A DNA stretch of 38,372 bases from CAKSIW01 sp045576435 (lineage in GTDB: Bacteria; Bacillota; Clostridia; Monoglobales; Monoglobaceae): contig JAZNGL010000067.1 of NCBI GenBank assembly GCA_045576435.1, forward strand, positions 1 to 38,372, written 5' to 3'. This document shows positions 1-7,997 of this stretch, one piece after another. Position numbers and translations under genes: made by a program. The notes under the pieces are model-generated. The model saw nothing but the letters and a program-made list of their open reading frames with translations. It made no database searches and had not been told where the DNA came from. The stretch's first letter is position 1. Every line of letters begins with the position of its first letter.

Positions 1-2
1 AA

Positions 3-212
3 TCCGACAATGTGGAAAGGTTTATTTCAAAGGTACATAAATATTTTGATTTACAGGAATTAACTCCGTCAGTATTAAACGATATGGTAAAGCGTGTTTA
101 TGTTCACGCACCACAGACTATTGACGGAAAACGAACACAGGAAATTGACATTGTTTATGATTTGGTCGGCATACTGCCGCAATCATTATTTAAGCACGAA
201 GAAACGGCATAG
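3..212 (+). CDS. Large serine recombinase, C-terminal end (partial)
   Basis: This is the last 69 codons of a gene that enters from the left edge, so its start and catalytic domain are not visible. The residues match the C-terminal DUF4368 region of large serine recombinases of Clostridial conjugative and mobilizable transposons: 'ELTPSVLNDMVKRVYVH' followed by 'DGKRTQEIDIVYDLVG'. Such enzymes cut and rejoin DNA at attachment sites through an N-terminal serine. It ends at a TAG inside a hairpin (201-229). The gene probably marks the end of a mobile element. I am confident of the family but cannot say whether the full gene is intact. Confidence 0.85.
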   Translation, partial: SDNVERFISKVHKYFDLQELTPSVLNDMVKRVYVHAPQTIDGKRTQEIDIVYDLVGILPQSLFKHEETA

Positions 213-229
213 AAAACCTATGCCGTTTC
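201..229 (+). terminator. Hairpin at end of recombinase gene
   Basis: An 11-bp perfect stem, GAAACGGCATA (201-211) and TATGCCGTTTC (219-229) with a 7-nt loop, overlaps the stop codon of the recombinase. No clean T-run follows, so it may be a weak terminator or an element-end structure. Confidence 0.45.
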
Positions 230-279
230 AACGAAAACAATATTACTGTTTTATTAAGGACACCCCAATGTCCCCTCTC

Positions 280-798
280 TTATTTATAGTTTCGAACATA
301 TTTAAAAGTTTCTTCTTCGCCTTTTTCGGCAAGCATAGTCAGCCAGTTTTCCAAAAGATTTGAGGTTTCAGGATGAATGAAGCGGGTTTGCTTACCCTTT
401 AAAAAATATTCAAGAGGATGCTCTTGCGAATAGTTAGAGCCTTGGTATATTTTACTTGCGGCAACTCTATCGCAAAACATTTCTTTCACAAAAACAACCG
501 GCATTTCAATTGGGCAAAGCTTTTTTTCGCGAGGATTATAATCAGTCCAATATTCAAAATGGTGCTTGTTTCTTCCCTTGTGGTGAAGCCATGCAGCAGA
601 ATATCCTTTTGCTTCGCGCTCTGCCTCGTTTGGACTTCGTGACCCGAGATAAAATTTCGCACCCGTCAAAAGCTCTGTGGGGCTATATTTTGAAAGGTCG
701 TGCAAAAGTCCGCGCATTGGTATTCCAACTTTGAAACAATGTTGAATAACCTTATGACGATGTTTTGTTATGGTTTTAAGATGTTTAATAAAATTCAT
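280..798 (-). CDS. DUF5662 family protein
   Basis: The 172-residue protein resembles the DUF5662 family, small cytosolic proteins of Firmicutes without a proven reaction. The recognisable block is near the N-terminus: 'KHRHKVIQHCFKVGIPMRG' followed by 'LLHDLSKYSPTE'; then 'HHKGRNKHHFEYWTDYNP' near residue 75. The paired His-Asp (HDLSK) and the later HHKGRNKHH suggest an HD-like metal site, which is inference. There is no signal peptide or membrane segment. It is a single-gene unit, convergent with the recombinase at the left edge. The family call is good; function is unknown. Confidence 0.75.
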   Translation of the reverse strand: MNFIKHLKTITKHRHKVIQHCFKVGIPMRGLLHDLSKYSPTELLTGAKFYLGSRSPNEAEREAKGYSAAWLHHKGRNKHHFEYWTDYNPREKKLCPIEMPVVFVKEMFCDRVAASKIYQGSNYSQEHPLEYFLKGKQTRFIHPETSNLLENWLTMLAEKGEEETFKYVRNYK

Positions 799-865
799 TT
801 CAAAAATTCCTTTTTTGTTTTAATGTTTATATTATAGCATAAATCCGCACAAAACGCAACATCAT

Positions 866-890
866 AAAAACATCTTGCCTCGGCAAGATG
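866..890 (-). terminator. Intrinsic terminator of tRNA-Arg
   Basis: The stem CATCTTGCC / GGCAAGATG (871-890) is flanked by A5 and T5. Read on the minus strand it follows the tRNA directly and ends in TTTTT (866-870). The symmetric flanks would allow it to work in both directions. Confidence 0.75.
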
Positions 891-894
891 TTTT

Positions 895-971
895 TGGTAT
901 GCCCGATGCGATTCGAACGCACGACCTTCAGAGTCGGAGTCTGACACTCTATCCAGCTGAGCTACGGGCAC
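895..971 (-). tRNA. tRNA-Arg, anticodon CCG
   Basis: Read on the minus strand the cloverleaf folds by eye: acceptor GTGCCCG with CGGGCAT, D-arm GCTCAGCTGGATAGAGT, anticodon stem TCAGA / TCTGA with loop CTCCGAC, and T-arm GTGCG-TTCGAAT-CGCAT. Loop positions 34-36 are CCG, which reads the Arg codon CGG. Discriminator A is at 898 and CCA appears encoded (897-895). It serves a codon expected to be rare in a low-GC genome. Confidence 0.93.
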
Positions 972-978
972 ATATATT

Positions 979-1012
979 ATCAGTCCTAATAAAAAGCTTT
1001 ATCAGGACTGAT
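979..1012 (-). terminator. Hairpin downstream of the 95-residue protein gene
   Basis: ATCAGTCCT (979-987) and AGGACTGAT (1004-1012) form a 9-bp stem just past the stop of the minus-strand gene at 1027. The T-run is poor on the minus side, so this is a weak terminator call. It lies directly upstream of the tRNA gene. Confidence 0.4.
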
Positions 1013-1026
1013 TTAGTTTTTAAATT

Positions 1027-1314
1027 TTAGTAGTTAGCGAGAGCATCTTCAAGCCAGAAAAAGCCAATATCGAAGGCTTTATATAGTCCGTCTCTTTCTG
1101 CTTGTTTAATCAAGGTTGAATTCTTTTCACTATTTGTTCTGAGCTCAATAACAACCTTTTTCGATATATCAAGGTCCTCCAATTTATCTGTTTCTGTTAT
1201 TCTGAACAGAATCATATATTTTTCTCCGGGATTACCATAATATATTTCATTACCTTTTCTTAAAAGCATCTTTCCATTATAGGTCAAAACTTCTTCTTTT
1301 TTCTTTGCGGGCAT
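1027..1314 (-). CDS. Uncharacterised 95-residue protein
   Basis: I do not recognise a named family. The protein is short, charged and has no signal peptide or membrane helix. It begins with a lysine-rich stretch ('MPAKKKEEVLTYNGK') and then alternates strand-like segments ('EIYYGNPGEKYMILFRITE', 'KVVIELRTNS'), suggesting a small beta-rich domain. The longer reading frame could start at 1347, but AAAGGAGA lies 8 nt before the ATG at 1314, which decides the start. It stands alone between tRNA-Arg and yqhQ, divergent from the latter. Function unknown. Confidence 0.7.
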   Translation of the reverse strand: MPAKKKEEVLTYNGKMLLRKGNEIYYGNPGEKYMILFRITETDKLEDLDISKKVVIELRTNSEKNSTLIKQAERDGLYKAFDIGFFWLEDALANY

Positions 1315-1475
1315 ATGCAAAGTCTCCTTTCTGTAATAATCGGTCAAATATTTTTAAACTACAAATGTATGAAACAAAATAATAACAACTATATCATAGC
1401 AAATTTTTGGGAAAAAAGCAAGGCTAAAATAAAAATTAATAGAAAATTAAATAAAAGCAACGCGAGATTTTGCTA

Positions 1476-1504
1476 TTGAATATAGTTTTAAAATGTGTTA
1501 TACT
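1476..1504 (+). promoter_or_regulatory. Promoter of yqhQ-prmC
   Basis: TTGAAT (1476-1481), a 17-nt spacer and TATACT (1499-1504, preceded by TG as in an extended -10) lie about 28 nt before the yqhQ start. AAAGGTGA precedes that ATG. Confidence 0.7.
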
Positions 1505-1531
1505 CATAAAAGAAGGGAAAGGTGAACGACA

Positions 1532-2485
1532 ATGAGCGATAAAAAAACACATAAAACCTCTATTGGCGGTCAGGCGGTTATTGAGGGCGTTATGATGAGA
1601 GGTCCACATAAAATAGCAACTGCTGTGCGAAAAATGGATGGCGAAATCGCAATGGAGATTAATGATATAGGTGCTGCAAGAAAGAATAAAATTCTTAAAC
1701 TGCCGATTATTCGTGGTTGTATTAATTTTTTTGATTCTCTCATACTCGGAGTGAAAGCGCTCATGTTTTCAGCAAAATTTTTTGATATTGATGACGAGGG
1801 CAATCAAAAAGAAGAGGAAAAGGGCAAGTTTGAAGTTTGGCTAGAGAAAAAGCTAGGCTCTGAAAAGGCTTTAAATGCCGTGATTTATTTTTCAGTTTTC
1901 ATCTCTATTATATTTAGCGTGGGGCTTTTTATACTTTTCCCAACTATTATTGTCGGATTTTTAAAAAGTATTATTGATAGCCGGTTTATTCTGACTTTAT
2001 CTGAGGGCGTTGTGAGAATAGGCATATTTTTGATATATCTTACTTTGACGGCGCAGATGAAGGATATAAAAAGAGTTTTTATGTATCATGGAGCGGAGCA
2101 CAAAACCATTTTCTGTTATGAAAAAGGCGAGGAACTCACTGTTGAAAATGTGAGAAAACATTCGCGATTGCATCCAAGATGCGGAACAAGCTTTTTGCTT
2201 ATTGTTATGGTTGTCAGCGTAATTGTTTTTTCCTTTATATCTTGGGAAGATCCTATCACCCGACTGCTTCTCAGATTGGCACTTCTTCCGTTTGTTGCAG
2301 GAATTTCATATGAGATAATAAAGTTTGCAGGCAGACACGACAATAAATTCACAAAAATACTAAGTGCACCGGGCATGTGGTTGCAGTATATAACAACGAA
2401 TGAACCGGATGACAGCCAGATTGAAGTTGCAATAGCTTCAATAAAGGCGGTTATTCCTGAAAATAAAAGTGACGACCAATGGTAA
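1532..2485 (+). CDS. yqhQ: DUF1385 membrane protein YqhQ
   Basis: The 317-residue protein opens with the DUF1385 signature ('IGGQAVIEGVMMRGP', residues 11-25) and keeps the 'YHGAEHKTIFCYE' and 'LHPRCGTSF' blocks of the YqhQ family. Hydrophobic spans near residues 115-140, 155-172, 225-245 and 250-268 indicate a polytopic membrane protein. The biochemical role is not settled for the family; in Bacillus it is a conserved metal-dependent-enzyme-like membrane protein. It overlaps prmC by 7 nt, a common Clostridial pairing. A promoter at 1476-1504 drives the pair. Confidence 0.9.
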   Translation: MSDKKTHKTSIGGQAVIEGVMMRGPHKIATAVRKMDGEIAMEINDIGAARKNKILKLPIIRGCINFFDSLILGVKALMFSAKFFDIDDEGNQKEEEKGKFEVWLEKKLGSEKALNAVIYFSVFISIIFSVGLFILFPTIIVGFLKSIIDSRFILTLSEGVVRIGIFLIYLTLTAQMKDIKRVFMYHGAEHKTIFCYEKGEELTVENVRKHSRLHPRCGTSFLLIVMVVSVIVFSFISWEDPITRLLLRLALLPFVAGISYEIIKFAGRHDNKFTKILSAPGMWLQYITTNEPDDSQIEVAIASIKAVIPENKSDDQW

Positions 2486-3318
2486 AGCTTTGTGAGTTGC
2501 GCATAGACGCGGTTAATAGATTAAAAAATGTAAAAAATGATAGCCCAAAAGCTGATGTTGATTTTCTTCTCAGTAAGCTTTTGGGATTTACCAAAACGGA
2601 TATAGTTCTTGGCGAAAAAGAGCTTTCTGATGAGGCTGTTAAGCTTTTTAACGAAGCTGTTTCAAGGCTTGAACATGGTGAACCGGTTCAATATATTGTT
2701 GGAGAATGTGAGTTTATGTCTCTTCCGTTCAGAATAGATTCGTCGACGCTTGTGCCAAGGGCAGACACAGAAATTCTTGTTGAAAAGGTTATCGAGTTGT
2801 GTGACGGAGAAAGAATGAACATTTTGGAGGTTGGTTGTGGTTCGGGGTGTATTGCCGTTAGCCTTGCACATTATATGCCGGAGGTTAAAGTTTTTGCCAT
2901 TGATATTTCGGAGAGTGCTTTAAAAATCACAAGAAAAAATGCAGAGCTTATTGGGGTTAATGAGCGCACGCATTTTTTCAGACATGATATAATGAAGGGC
3001 TTCCCGGAACTTGATGAAGAAATTGATATCCTGGTTTCTAACCCCCCGTATATTCCAAGCGAAGATATTGAAACGCTTGATATTAAGGTTAAAGGCTTTG
3101 AACCCAAAAGAGCTCTTGATGGTGGAGAAGACGGGCTTGATTTTTATAGAAAAATTTCAGAAATTGCAAAAATTAAAAGTGGTGGCTATCTGGCTTTTGA
3201 GGTTGGTTTTGACCAAGCAAAAAAAGTGGCAGAAATAATGTCTGAGCGGTTTTTGAATATTGATATCACAAAAGATTTAAGCGGAACCGAAAGGGTTGTT
3301 ACAGGACAAAAAAAATAG
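2479..3318 (+). CDS. prmC: Peptide chain release factor N5-glutamine methyltransferase
   Basis: PrmC transfers a methyl group from S-adenosylmethionine to the glutamine of the GGQ motif of release factors RF1 and RF2, which makes termination efficient. The 279-residue length fits the family. An N-terminal helical domain is followed by the SAM site 'ILEVGCGSGCIAVSLA' (near 112-127) and the catalytic 'SNPPYIP' motif (near 184-190). Start ATG overlaps the end of yqhQ, so the two are translated from one message. A hairpin terminator follows at once. Confidence 0.95.
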   Translation: MVKLCELRIDAVNRLKNVKNDSPKADVDFLLSKLLGFTKTDIVLGEKELSDEAVKLFNEAVSRLEHGEPVQYIVGECEFMSLPFRIDSSTLVPRADTEILVEKVIELCDGERMNILEVGCGSGCIAVSLAHYMPEVKVFAIDISESALKITRKNAELIGVNERTHFFRHDIMKGFPELDEEIDILVSNPPYIPSEDIETLDIKVKGFEPKRALDGGEDGLDFYRKISEIAKIKSGGYLAFEVGFDQAKKVAEIMSERFLNIDITKDLSGTERVVTGQKK

Positions 3319-3350
3319 ACGGACTGATTTTTTTAATCAGCCCGCCTTTT
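3319..3350. terminator. Bidirectional terminator between prmC and dCMP deaminase
   Basis: GACGGACTGATT and AATCAGCCCGCC form an imperfect stem with a T-rich loop, followed by TTTT on the plus strand and by a longer T-run on the minus strand. It separates two convergent genes. Confidence 0.7.
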
Positions 3351-3364
3351 AATTTTTAAAAGAA

Positions 3365-3859
3365 TTAATATCCAAAAATTCCCTCAATTGATTCGTCATT
3401 ATCAATCCAATCCTGAACACTGATGGTGGTATATTCTGTTGGTGTGTTGCGGATAACAACCTCTTTGATGCCAGCGTTGATGATAAGACGTTTGCACATT
3501 GAACAACTCGAAGTGTTTTCAACAAGCTCCCCTGTTTTATAGTCTTTGCCAACAAGATAGAGAGTGGAGTCAAGCATATCACGTCTTTGAGCGCTGATAA
3601 TACAGTTTGCCTCAGCATGAACGCTTCTGCAGAGCTCATATCTCTCACCTCTTGGGATTGCAAGCTTTTCTCTTATACAAACACCCAAATTACAACAATT
3701 TTGTCGTCCTCTTGGTGCGCCGGTATATCCGGTTGATACGATTTCATCATTTTTTACGATGATGGCTCCAAAATTACGTCTGATGCATGTTCCTCTTTCG
3801 ACCACTGTTTCGGCTATATCAAGATAGTAGTTATTTTTATCAACTCTTTCCTTTTTCAT
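3365..3859 (-). CDS. comEB: dCMP deaminase (ComEB-type)
   Basis: The 164-residue cytosolic enzyme would deaminate dCMP to dUMP, feeding thymidylate synthesis. It has the cytidine/deoxycytidylate deaminase zinc motif: 'HAEANCI' (His ligand and catalytic Glu, near residue 80) and 'SCSMCKR' (two Cys ligands, near 117-122), in which the usual proline before the first Cys is serine. 'GYTGAPRG' near residue 45 is typical of dCMP deaminases. AGGGGAGA precedes the ATG. It is a single-gene unit with its own promoter at 3891-3919. Confidence 0.9.
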   Translation of the reverse strand: MKKERVDKNNYYLDIAETVVERGTCIRRNFGAIIVKNDEIVSTGYTGAPRGRQNCCNLGVCIREKLAIPRGERYELCRSVHAEANCIISAQRRDMLDSTLYLVGKDYKTGELVENTSSCSMCKRLIINAGIKEVVIRNTPTEYTTISVQDWIDNDESIEGIFGY

Positions 3860-3890
3860 GTTAATCTCCCCTTAATAACTTAATAAATAA

Positions 3891-3919
3891 ATTATACAAC
3901 AAAATAAACTAAAATTCAA
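3891..3919 (-). promoter_or_regulatory. Promoter of dCMP deaminase
   Basis: On the minus strand TTGAAT (3919-3914), 17 nt and TATAAT (3896-3891). It lies back to back with the tsaE promoter. Confidence 0.7.
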
Positions 3920-3929
3920 TAGTTTTATA

Positions 3930-3958
3930 TTGACTTTAAGAAGAAATACAGTTAAAAT
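3930..3958 (+). promoter_or_regulatory. Promoter of tsaE-tsaB-dac
   Basis: TTGACT (3930-3935), a 17-nt spacer and TAAAAT (3953-3958), 42 nt before tsaE. Confidence 0.7.
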
Positions 3959-4000
3959 AAAAAGGAGTGAAAATATTTTTGAAAGGAAGGGTGCGGCAAC

Positions 4001-4420
4001 ATGGAAACAATGATAAGTCATAGTGTTTTAGAGACCGAGAAAATTGCAAAAAAATTTGCTCAAAAACTAAAGGTTGGCGATGTTGTTGCATTTTTTGGGG
4101 AGCTCGGCGCAGGAAAAACTGCATTTGTCAAGGGTGTTGCTGAATATTTTAACGTTGATACTCAAACAAGCAGCCCGACCTTTACAATAGTTAATGAATA
4201 TAATGGTGATGTTGATTTATATCATTTTGATGCCTATCGTCTTGAAAATGTTGATGAAAGCAATCTTGACTGGCTTGATGATTATTTTTTTGGTGAAGGC
4301 ATTTGCCTTATTGAATGGGCAGAAAACATCCGCGGGATTTTGCCGGAGGGCTATATAAAAGTTGAAATTTCAAAGAGTTCTGATATGGGACCTGATTTTA
4401 GGGAGATAAAGATATGTTGA
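4001..4420 (+). CDS. tsaE: tRNA t6A biosynthesis ATPase TsaE
   Basis: TsaE is the small ATPase of the TsaB-TsaD-TsaE complex that makes N6-threonylcarbamoyladenosine at position 37 of ANN-reading tRNAs. The 139-residue length fits. The P-loop 'GELGAGKT' is at residues 33-40, then 'QTSSPTFTIVNEY' (near 53-65) and the conserved 'LYHFDAYRL' and 'LIEWAEN' blocks. The second Met (4007) is a possible alternative start. Its end overlaps tsaB by 7 nt, so the two subunits are co-translated. Confidence 0.95.
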   Translation: METMISHSVLETEKIAKKFAQKLKVGDVVAFFGELGAGKTAFVKGVAEYFNVDTQTSSPTFTIVNEYNGDVDLYHFDAYRLENVDESNLDWLDDYFFGEGICLIEWAENIRGILPEGYIKVEISKSSDMGPDFREIKIC

Positions 4421-5124
4421 TTTTGGGGATTGATACATGTTGCATGGCGGCAACAGCGGCGTTGGTGAATGAAAATGTTATGTTGGCACAAACGGTTATA
4501 AGCCACAAAAAAACACATTCGCAAATGATGATGCCGCAAATTGAAAGCATGTTCAAGTTGGCAGAAATTGAGCCGTCGGAGGTTGATGCATTTGCGGCAG
4601 CGGTTGGTCCCGGTTCTTTCACCGGTGTTCGAATTGGCGTTGCAACAATCAAGGCCTTGGCGCAAGCGGCAAAAAAACCATGTGTTGCAGTTTCAACTCT
4701 TGAGGCACTTGCTTTTCCGTTTGGCTGCTTTAACGGGATAATATCGCCCATCCTTGATGCAAGAAGAAATCAGGTTTATAATGCTCTTTTTGATTGTGAT
4801 GGAAAAACTTCCAAGAGATTGTGTGATGATAGAGCGCTTATGCTTTCTGAGCTGCTTGAGGAACTTTCAAAATATAATAAAGATGTCATTTTTATGGGTG
4901 ACGGTGTTTTTGTCTATGAAGATGAAATACGGGAAAAACTCGGTAATCGTGCACATTTTGCACCAAAAGTAACAAACCTTAATCTTGCAGGTTCAGTTGC
5001 AGAGTTGGCGCTTAAAAAATATGAGCAGGGTGAGATTACAAAATATGATGAACTTGTTCCGCAATATGTGAGATTGTCTCAGGCGGAGCGGGAGAGAATG
5101 GAAAAAATATCGAAAAACGTATAG
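4414..5124 (+). CDS. tsaB: tRNA t6A biosynthesis protein TsaB
   Basis: TsaB is the inactive ASKHA-fold partner that holds TsaD in the t6A-forming complex. The 236-residue protein starts with 'LILGIDTCCMAATAAL' and carries the diagnostic 'VGPGSFTGVRIGVATIKALA' segment near residues 65-84, plus 'DARRNQVYNALF' later. It overlaps tsaE by 7 nt. No rimI or tsaD follows, unlike many Firmicutes; the next gene is a carboxypeptidase, so TsaD must be encoded elsewhere. Confidence 0.95.
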   Translation: MLILGIDTCCMAATAALVNENVMLAQTVISHKKTHSQMMMPQIESMFKLAEIEPSEVDAFAAAVGPGSFTGVRIGVATIKALAQAAKKPCVAVSTLEALAFPFGCFNGIISPILDARRNQVYNALFDCDGKTSKRLCDDRALMLSELLEELSKYNKDVIFMGDGVFVYEDEIREKLGNRAHFAPKVTNLNLAGSVAELALKKYEQGEITKYDELVPQYVRLSQAERERMEKISKNV

Positions 5125-5140
5125 TGTTATGGAGGGTGAA

Positions 5141-6490
5141 ATGAATAAGTTTTGGAAATCTTTGTGGAATAAAACAATTCTGTTATTGTTGATATTTATA
5201 ATAACACTACTGCCGGGTGGTATGGTTTTTGCTGTGAATGCACCGGGTCTGACTGCTGATGCTGCAGTGCTCATAGATTCAACAAACGGAAATGTTTTGT
5301 TTGAAAAAAATGCTGATAAGATTATGTTTCCGGCATCAACAACAAAGATTATGACAGCGCTGGTTGCTTTAGAAGCTGTTGAAAAGCGTGAAATCAGTCT
5401 CCAACAACCATTGGAATTAACACAAGAAGCGTTTGATACACTCGACATAGATGGTAGTAGCATTGGACTCAAGGTTGGAGAAAAAATGAGCCTTGAGGGA
5501 CTTTTGCAAGGACTTTTGATTGCTTCAGGAAATGATGCAGCGGTGTGTATTGCAGAGGGCATTTCAAATTCGATTGATGGATTTGTTTCTTTGATGAACG
5601 AAAAAGCAAAGGAGCTTAAGCTTTCAAACACGCATTTTGTAAACCCTCACGGACTTCATGACGAGGAGCATTATACAACTGCAAAGGATATGGCAAAAAT
5701 TGCGCAGGAGGCCATGAAGAACGAAACGTTCAGAGGAATTGTTGAATGTGCTCACATATATCTGCCCGAAACAAATCTTTCTGATAAAAGATATTTTATA
5801 AACACAAACAATCTTGTTTCACGCATGAGATATCCGTATTATTTTTACGAAAAGGCAACAGGAATAAAAACGGGTTCAACAGATAAGGCGGGATATTGTC
5901 TTGTTTCATCGGCAGAGGATAAAGGGAAAAAAGTTATAGCGGTTATATTTAAAACAGAGGATTTATCTGTATCACACAATGAGTCGAAGGCTCTTTTGGA
6001 ATATGGGCTAAAGGGCTTTTCGTTAAAGAGGATGGCAGAGAAAGACGAAATCTTGGGTGAGGTTAAAGTAAAGCAGGCGGCTGACGGAACGGACCATATT
6101 TTGATTTCCGCAGAGAAAAATTTTGAAGCGCTGTTCCCGTTAAACGGGGATGAGGAAAAAATTCAGGCAACTTTAGAAATTCCCGAAAAGGTATATGCAC
6201 CTATACACGTCGGACAAGTTATTGGTAAAGTGAGATTTACATATGAAGGTCAAAATCTTGGCGAAACAAACCTTGTTTCTAACGTTGAAATCAAAAGACA
6301 TCTGTTTGGTTTTATTATGTATTTTGGCGAATGGCTATGGAGTTTCAGAACAGTTAAGATAATTGTTTTTTTTGTTCTTACAATAGTTTTGTTGTTTATA
6401 ACGCTTGTTGCTATCGGTCTTGCACGTGCTATTAAAAGAAGCAAACGGAAAAAGAGAAGAATGAGCCGATATAATCCGCCCAGATATTAA
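5141..6490 (+). CDS. D-alanyl-D-alanine carboxypeptidase (DacF/DacB-like)
   Basis: This penicillin-binding serine peptidase (S11 family) trims the terminal D-Ala from peptidoglycan stem peptides outside the membrane. An N-terminal hydrophobic signal (residues 11-31) precedes the catalytic SxxK 'STTK' (66-69), then 'SGND' near 122 and 'KTGS' near 240. A C-terminal beta domain ends in a membrane helix (about 400-430) and a basic tail ('RSKRKKRR'). An in-frame ATG at 5129 is part of the ribosome binding site ATGGAGGGTGAA, so ATG 5141 is the start. It shares four bases with the convergent ylbJ stop. It may act in spore cortex formation, by gene context. Confidence 0.92.
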   Translation: MNKFWKSLWNKTILLLLIFIITLLPGGMVFAVNAPGLTADAAVLIDSTNGNVLFEKNADKIMFPASTTKIMTALVALEAVEKREISLQQPLELTQEAFDTLDIDGSSIGLKVGEKMSLEGLLQGLLIASGNDAAVCIAEGISNSIDGFVSLMNEKAKELKLSNTHFVNPHGLHDEEHYTTAKDMAKIAQEAMKNETFRGIVECAHIYLPETNLSDKRYFINTNNLVSRMRYPYYFYEKATGIKTGSTDKAGYCLVSSAEDKGKKVIAVIFKTEDLSVSHNESKALLEYGLKGFSLKRMAEKDEILGEVKVKQAADGTDHILISAEKNFEALFPLNGDEEKIQATLEIPEKVYAPIHVGQVIGKVRFTYEGQNLGETNLVSNVEIKRHLFGFIMYFGEWLWSFRTVKIIVFFVLTIVLLFITLVAIGLARAIKRSKRKKRRMSRYNPPRY

Positions 6491-7584
6491 TGAGAGAGTT
6501 TTTTAAGCAGGCGGAACAGTTGAGATAAAAAAACTAATAAAAGGCAACCTAAAAACGCACAAACAACCGAACTTATGAAAAGTGATGAAGGTGAAAAGTT
6601 TCTGAGCAAAAATATATCTTGATGGGCAAAAACGTTTTCGGTTATCGGCATATATGTCAGTAAGTAATATGTCATAACAAATGAAAGAACTCCATGAATA
6701 ATTTTCCCTAGAATATATGGAAAGAGGGAAAGACAACGGGGAGTTATTATGGAGGACACCTGAAAAATTATGGAAACGCCTGAAAAGGAAAGGAAAAATG
6801 AAACAATTGCTATTTTAAGCGGAAAATCAAGCGTTGTTCCTGAAATTGCGCCAATGCCACCGGTAACCTCAAAAAAAGCGTGGAGAAAAGGCGTGAAACG
6901 AGAAGTGGGAAGGGTTGCAGAAAAAACTGAAAACAAAAGAACAAAGGCACAAACCTTAAAAATTGTCGAAATAGAATTATCAACAACACTGCTGATTATT
7001 GAGGCGGTGTTGTTTTTTTGTTTGTGCTGAGGCGCAGGAAGCTCAGCTATATTATTTTTGCTTGTTGGATTATAAAAACGAAAGATTAACCCTGTTATGA
7101 TTGCCGCAAGAATATGCGATGCATAAAGAAGATATCCTAAATTCACATTGCTTAAAAAACCACAACCAACAACGCCAATAATAAACAAGGGGCCGGAATT
7201 ATTACAAAATCCAAGCATCCGTTCGGCTTCTACCTTTGAACATTCTCCCGTGCAATAAAGGTCGGTCGCACAGGTAGCACCTGTCGGATAGCCACTTACG
7301 ATACCAATAATAAATGCCATTGCACCGGAGCCGGGGAGATTGAATAACGGGCGCATCAACGGTGAGAGAAATTTGCTACAAAAAGATGCAAGCCCAAAGG
7401 CAGAAAAAAGACCACTGCATATAAAAAATGGGAAAAGCGACGGAATGATTGTGTTAGAGCATAAAAGAACTGCTATTTTTCCTGCATTTATACAATTTTG
7501 CGGAAAAAAAACTAATGAAAGCATTAAATAAATAATGCAAACAATCAAAAATCCATTCATAAAACCTTTAAGCGACTTAAACAT
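6487..7584 (-). CDS. ylbJ: Sporulation integral membrane protein YlbJ
   Basis: The 365-residue protein is a multi-pass membrane protein with the nucleoside-recognition/Gate-type motifs of YlbJ: 'IIPSLFPFFICSG' near the N-terminus and 'GIVSGYPTGA' then 'GFCNNSGPLFIIGVVG' in the middle. YlbJ is needed for spore cortex formation in Bacillus; its transported substrate is not established. The reading frame is open up to 7731, but CCTCCC (7591-7596), i.e. GGGAGG on the minus strand, sits 6 nt before ATG 7584. Its stop overlaps the stop of the carboxypeptidase on the other strand. Confidence 0.9.
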   Translation of the reverse strand: MFKSLKGFMNGFLIVCIIYLMLSLVFFPQNCINAGKIAVLLCSNTIIPSLFPFFICSGLFSAFGLASFCSKFLSPLMRPLFNLPGSGAMAFIIGIVSGYPTGATCATDLYCTGECSKVEAERMLGFCNNSGPLFIIGVVGCGFLSNVNLGYLLYASHILAAIITGLIFRFYNPTSKNNIAELPAPQHKQKNNTASIISSVVDNSISTIFKVCAFVLLFSVFSATLPTSRFTPFLHAFFEVTGGIGAISGTTLDFPLKIAIVSFFLSFSGVSIIFQVSSIITPRCLSLFPYILGKIIHGVLSFVMTYYLLTYMPITENVFAHQDIFLLRNFSPSSLFISSVVCAFLGCLLLVFLSQLFRLLKKLSH

Positions 7585-7691
7585 TTTTAACCTCCCGAAT
7601 ATCAGCTTCTTTAATTTATATTCATGAACAGGGGAAAATACGCATAAAATTTTATGGAAACAGATGATTTTGAGGGTTGAGGTGACTTGGG

Positions 7692-7994
7692 TTGAGAAAA
7701 GGTAAAAAAGAAAAACAAACAGAGGCAACAATGAGAGAAAAATTTGCAGATAGACTGGATATTTCTAAGGAAATCATTCTTGATTCCGCCAAAATTGTTT
7801 TTATCGGCAACAGAGAGGTAACTGTTGAAAATTATAAAAGCATTGTTGAATACACAGAAACAAAAATTATTTTGGAAACGAAGCCACATAGATTAAAATT
7901 TGAAGGGAACAATCTGGAGGTAAAAACAATTACCCGCGAAATGCTCTATATAATGGGTAAAATATCCAAACTTGAATTTCAGAGGGAGGCGTAG
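7692..7994 (+). CDS. yqfC: Sporulation protein YqfC
   Basis: The 100-residue protein matches YqfC, a small sporulation protein made in the mother cell and always found before yqfD. Visible family features are 'ISKEIILDSAKIVFIGNRE', 'VENYKSIVEYTE' and 'LYIMGKI'. The start is TTG 7692 with GAGGTGA about 7 nt upstream; an internal ATG at 7731 has a poorer site. It lies 3 nt before yqfD and divergent from ylbJ, so about 105 nt must hold both promoters; a sporulation sigma factor may read them, which the sequence does not prove. Confidence 0.85.
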   Translation: MRKGKKEKQTEATMREKFADRLDISKEIILDSAKIVFIGNREVTVENYKSIVEYTETKIILETKPHRLKFEGNNLEVKTITREMLYIMGKISKLEFQREA

Positions 7995-7997
7995 CTT

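Noticed and set aside
456..734. Plus-strand ORF of 92 codons over the DUF5662 gene
   Set aside because: It is antisense to a gene with clear family motifs and has no ribosome binding site.
895..971. tRNA-Arg as the attachment site of the left-hand element
   Set aside because: The element end carries a serine recombinase, which does not usually use tRNA genes, and no copy of the tRNA 3' end is seen near 1-230.
6770..7030. Plus-strand ORF of 86 codons inside ylbJ
   Set aside because: Low-complexity Lys/Glu/Thr product, antisense to a well-supported membrane protein gene.
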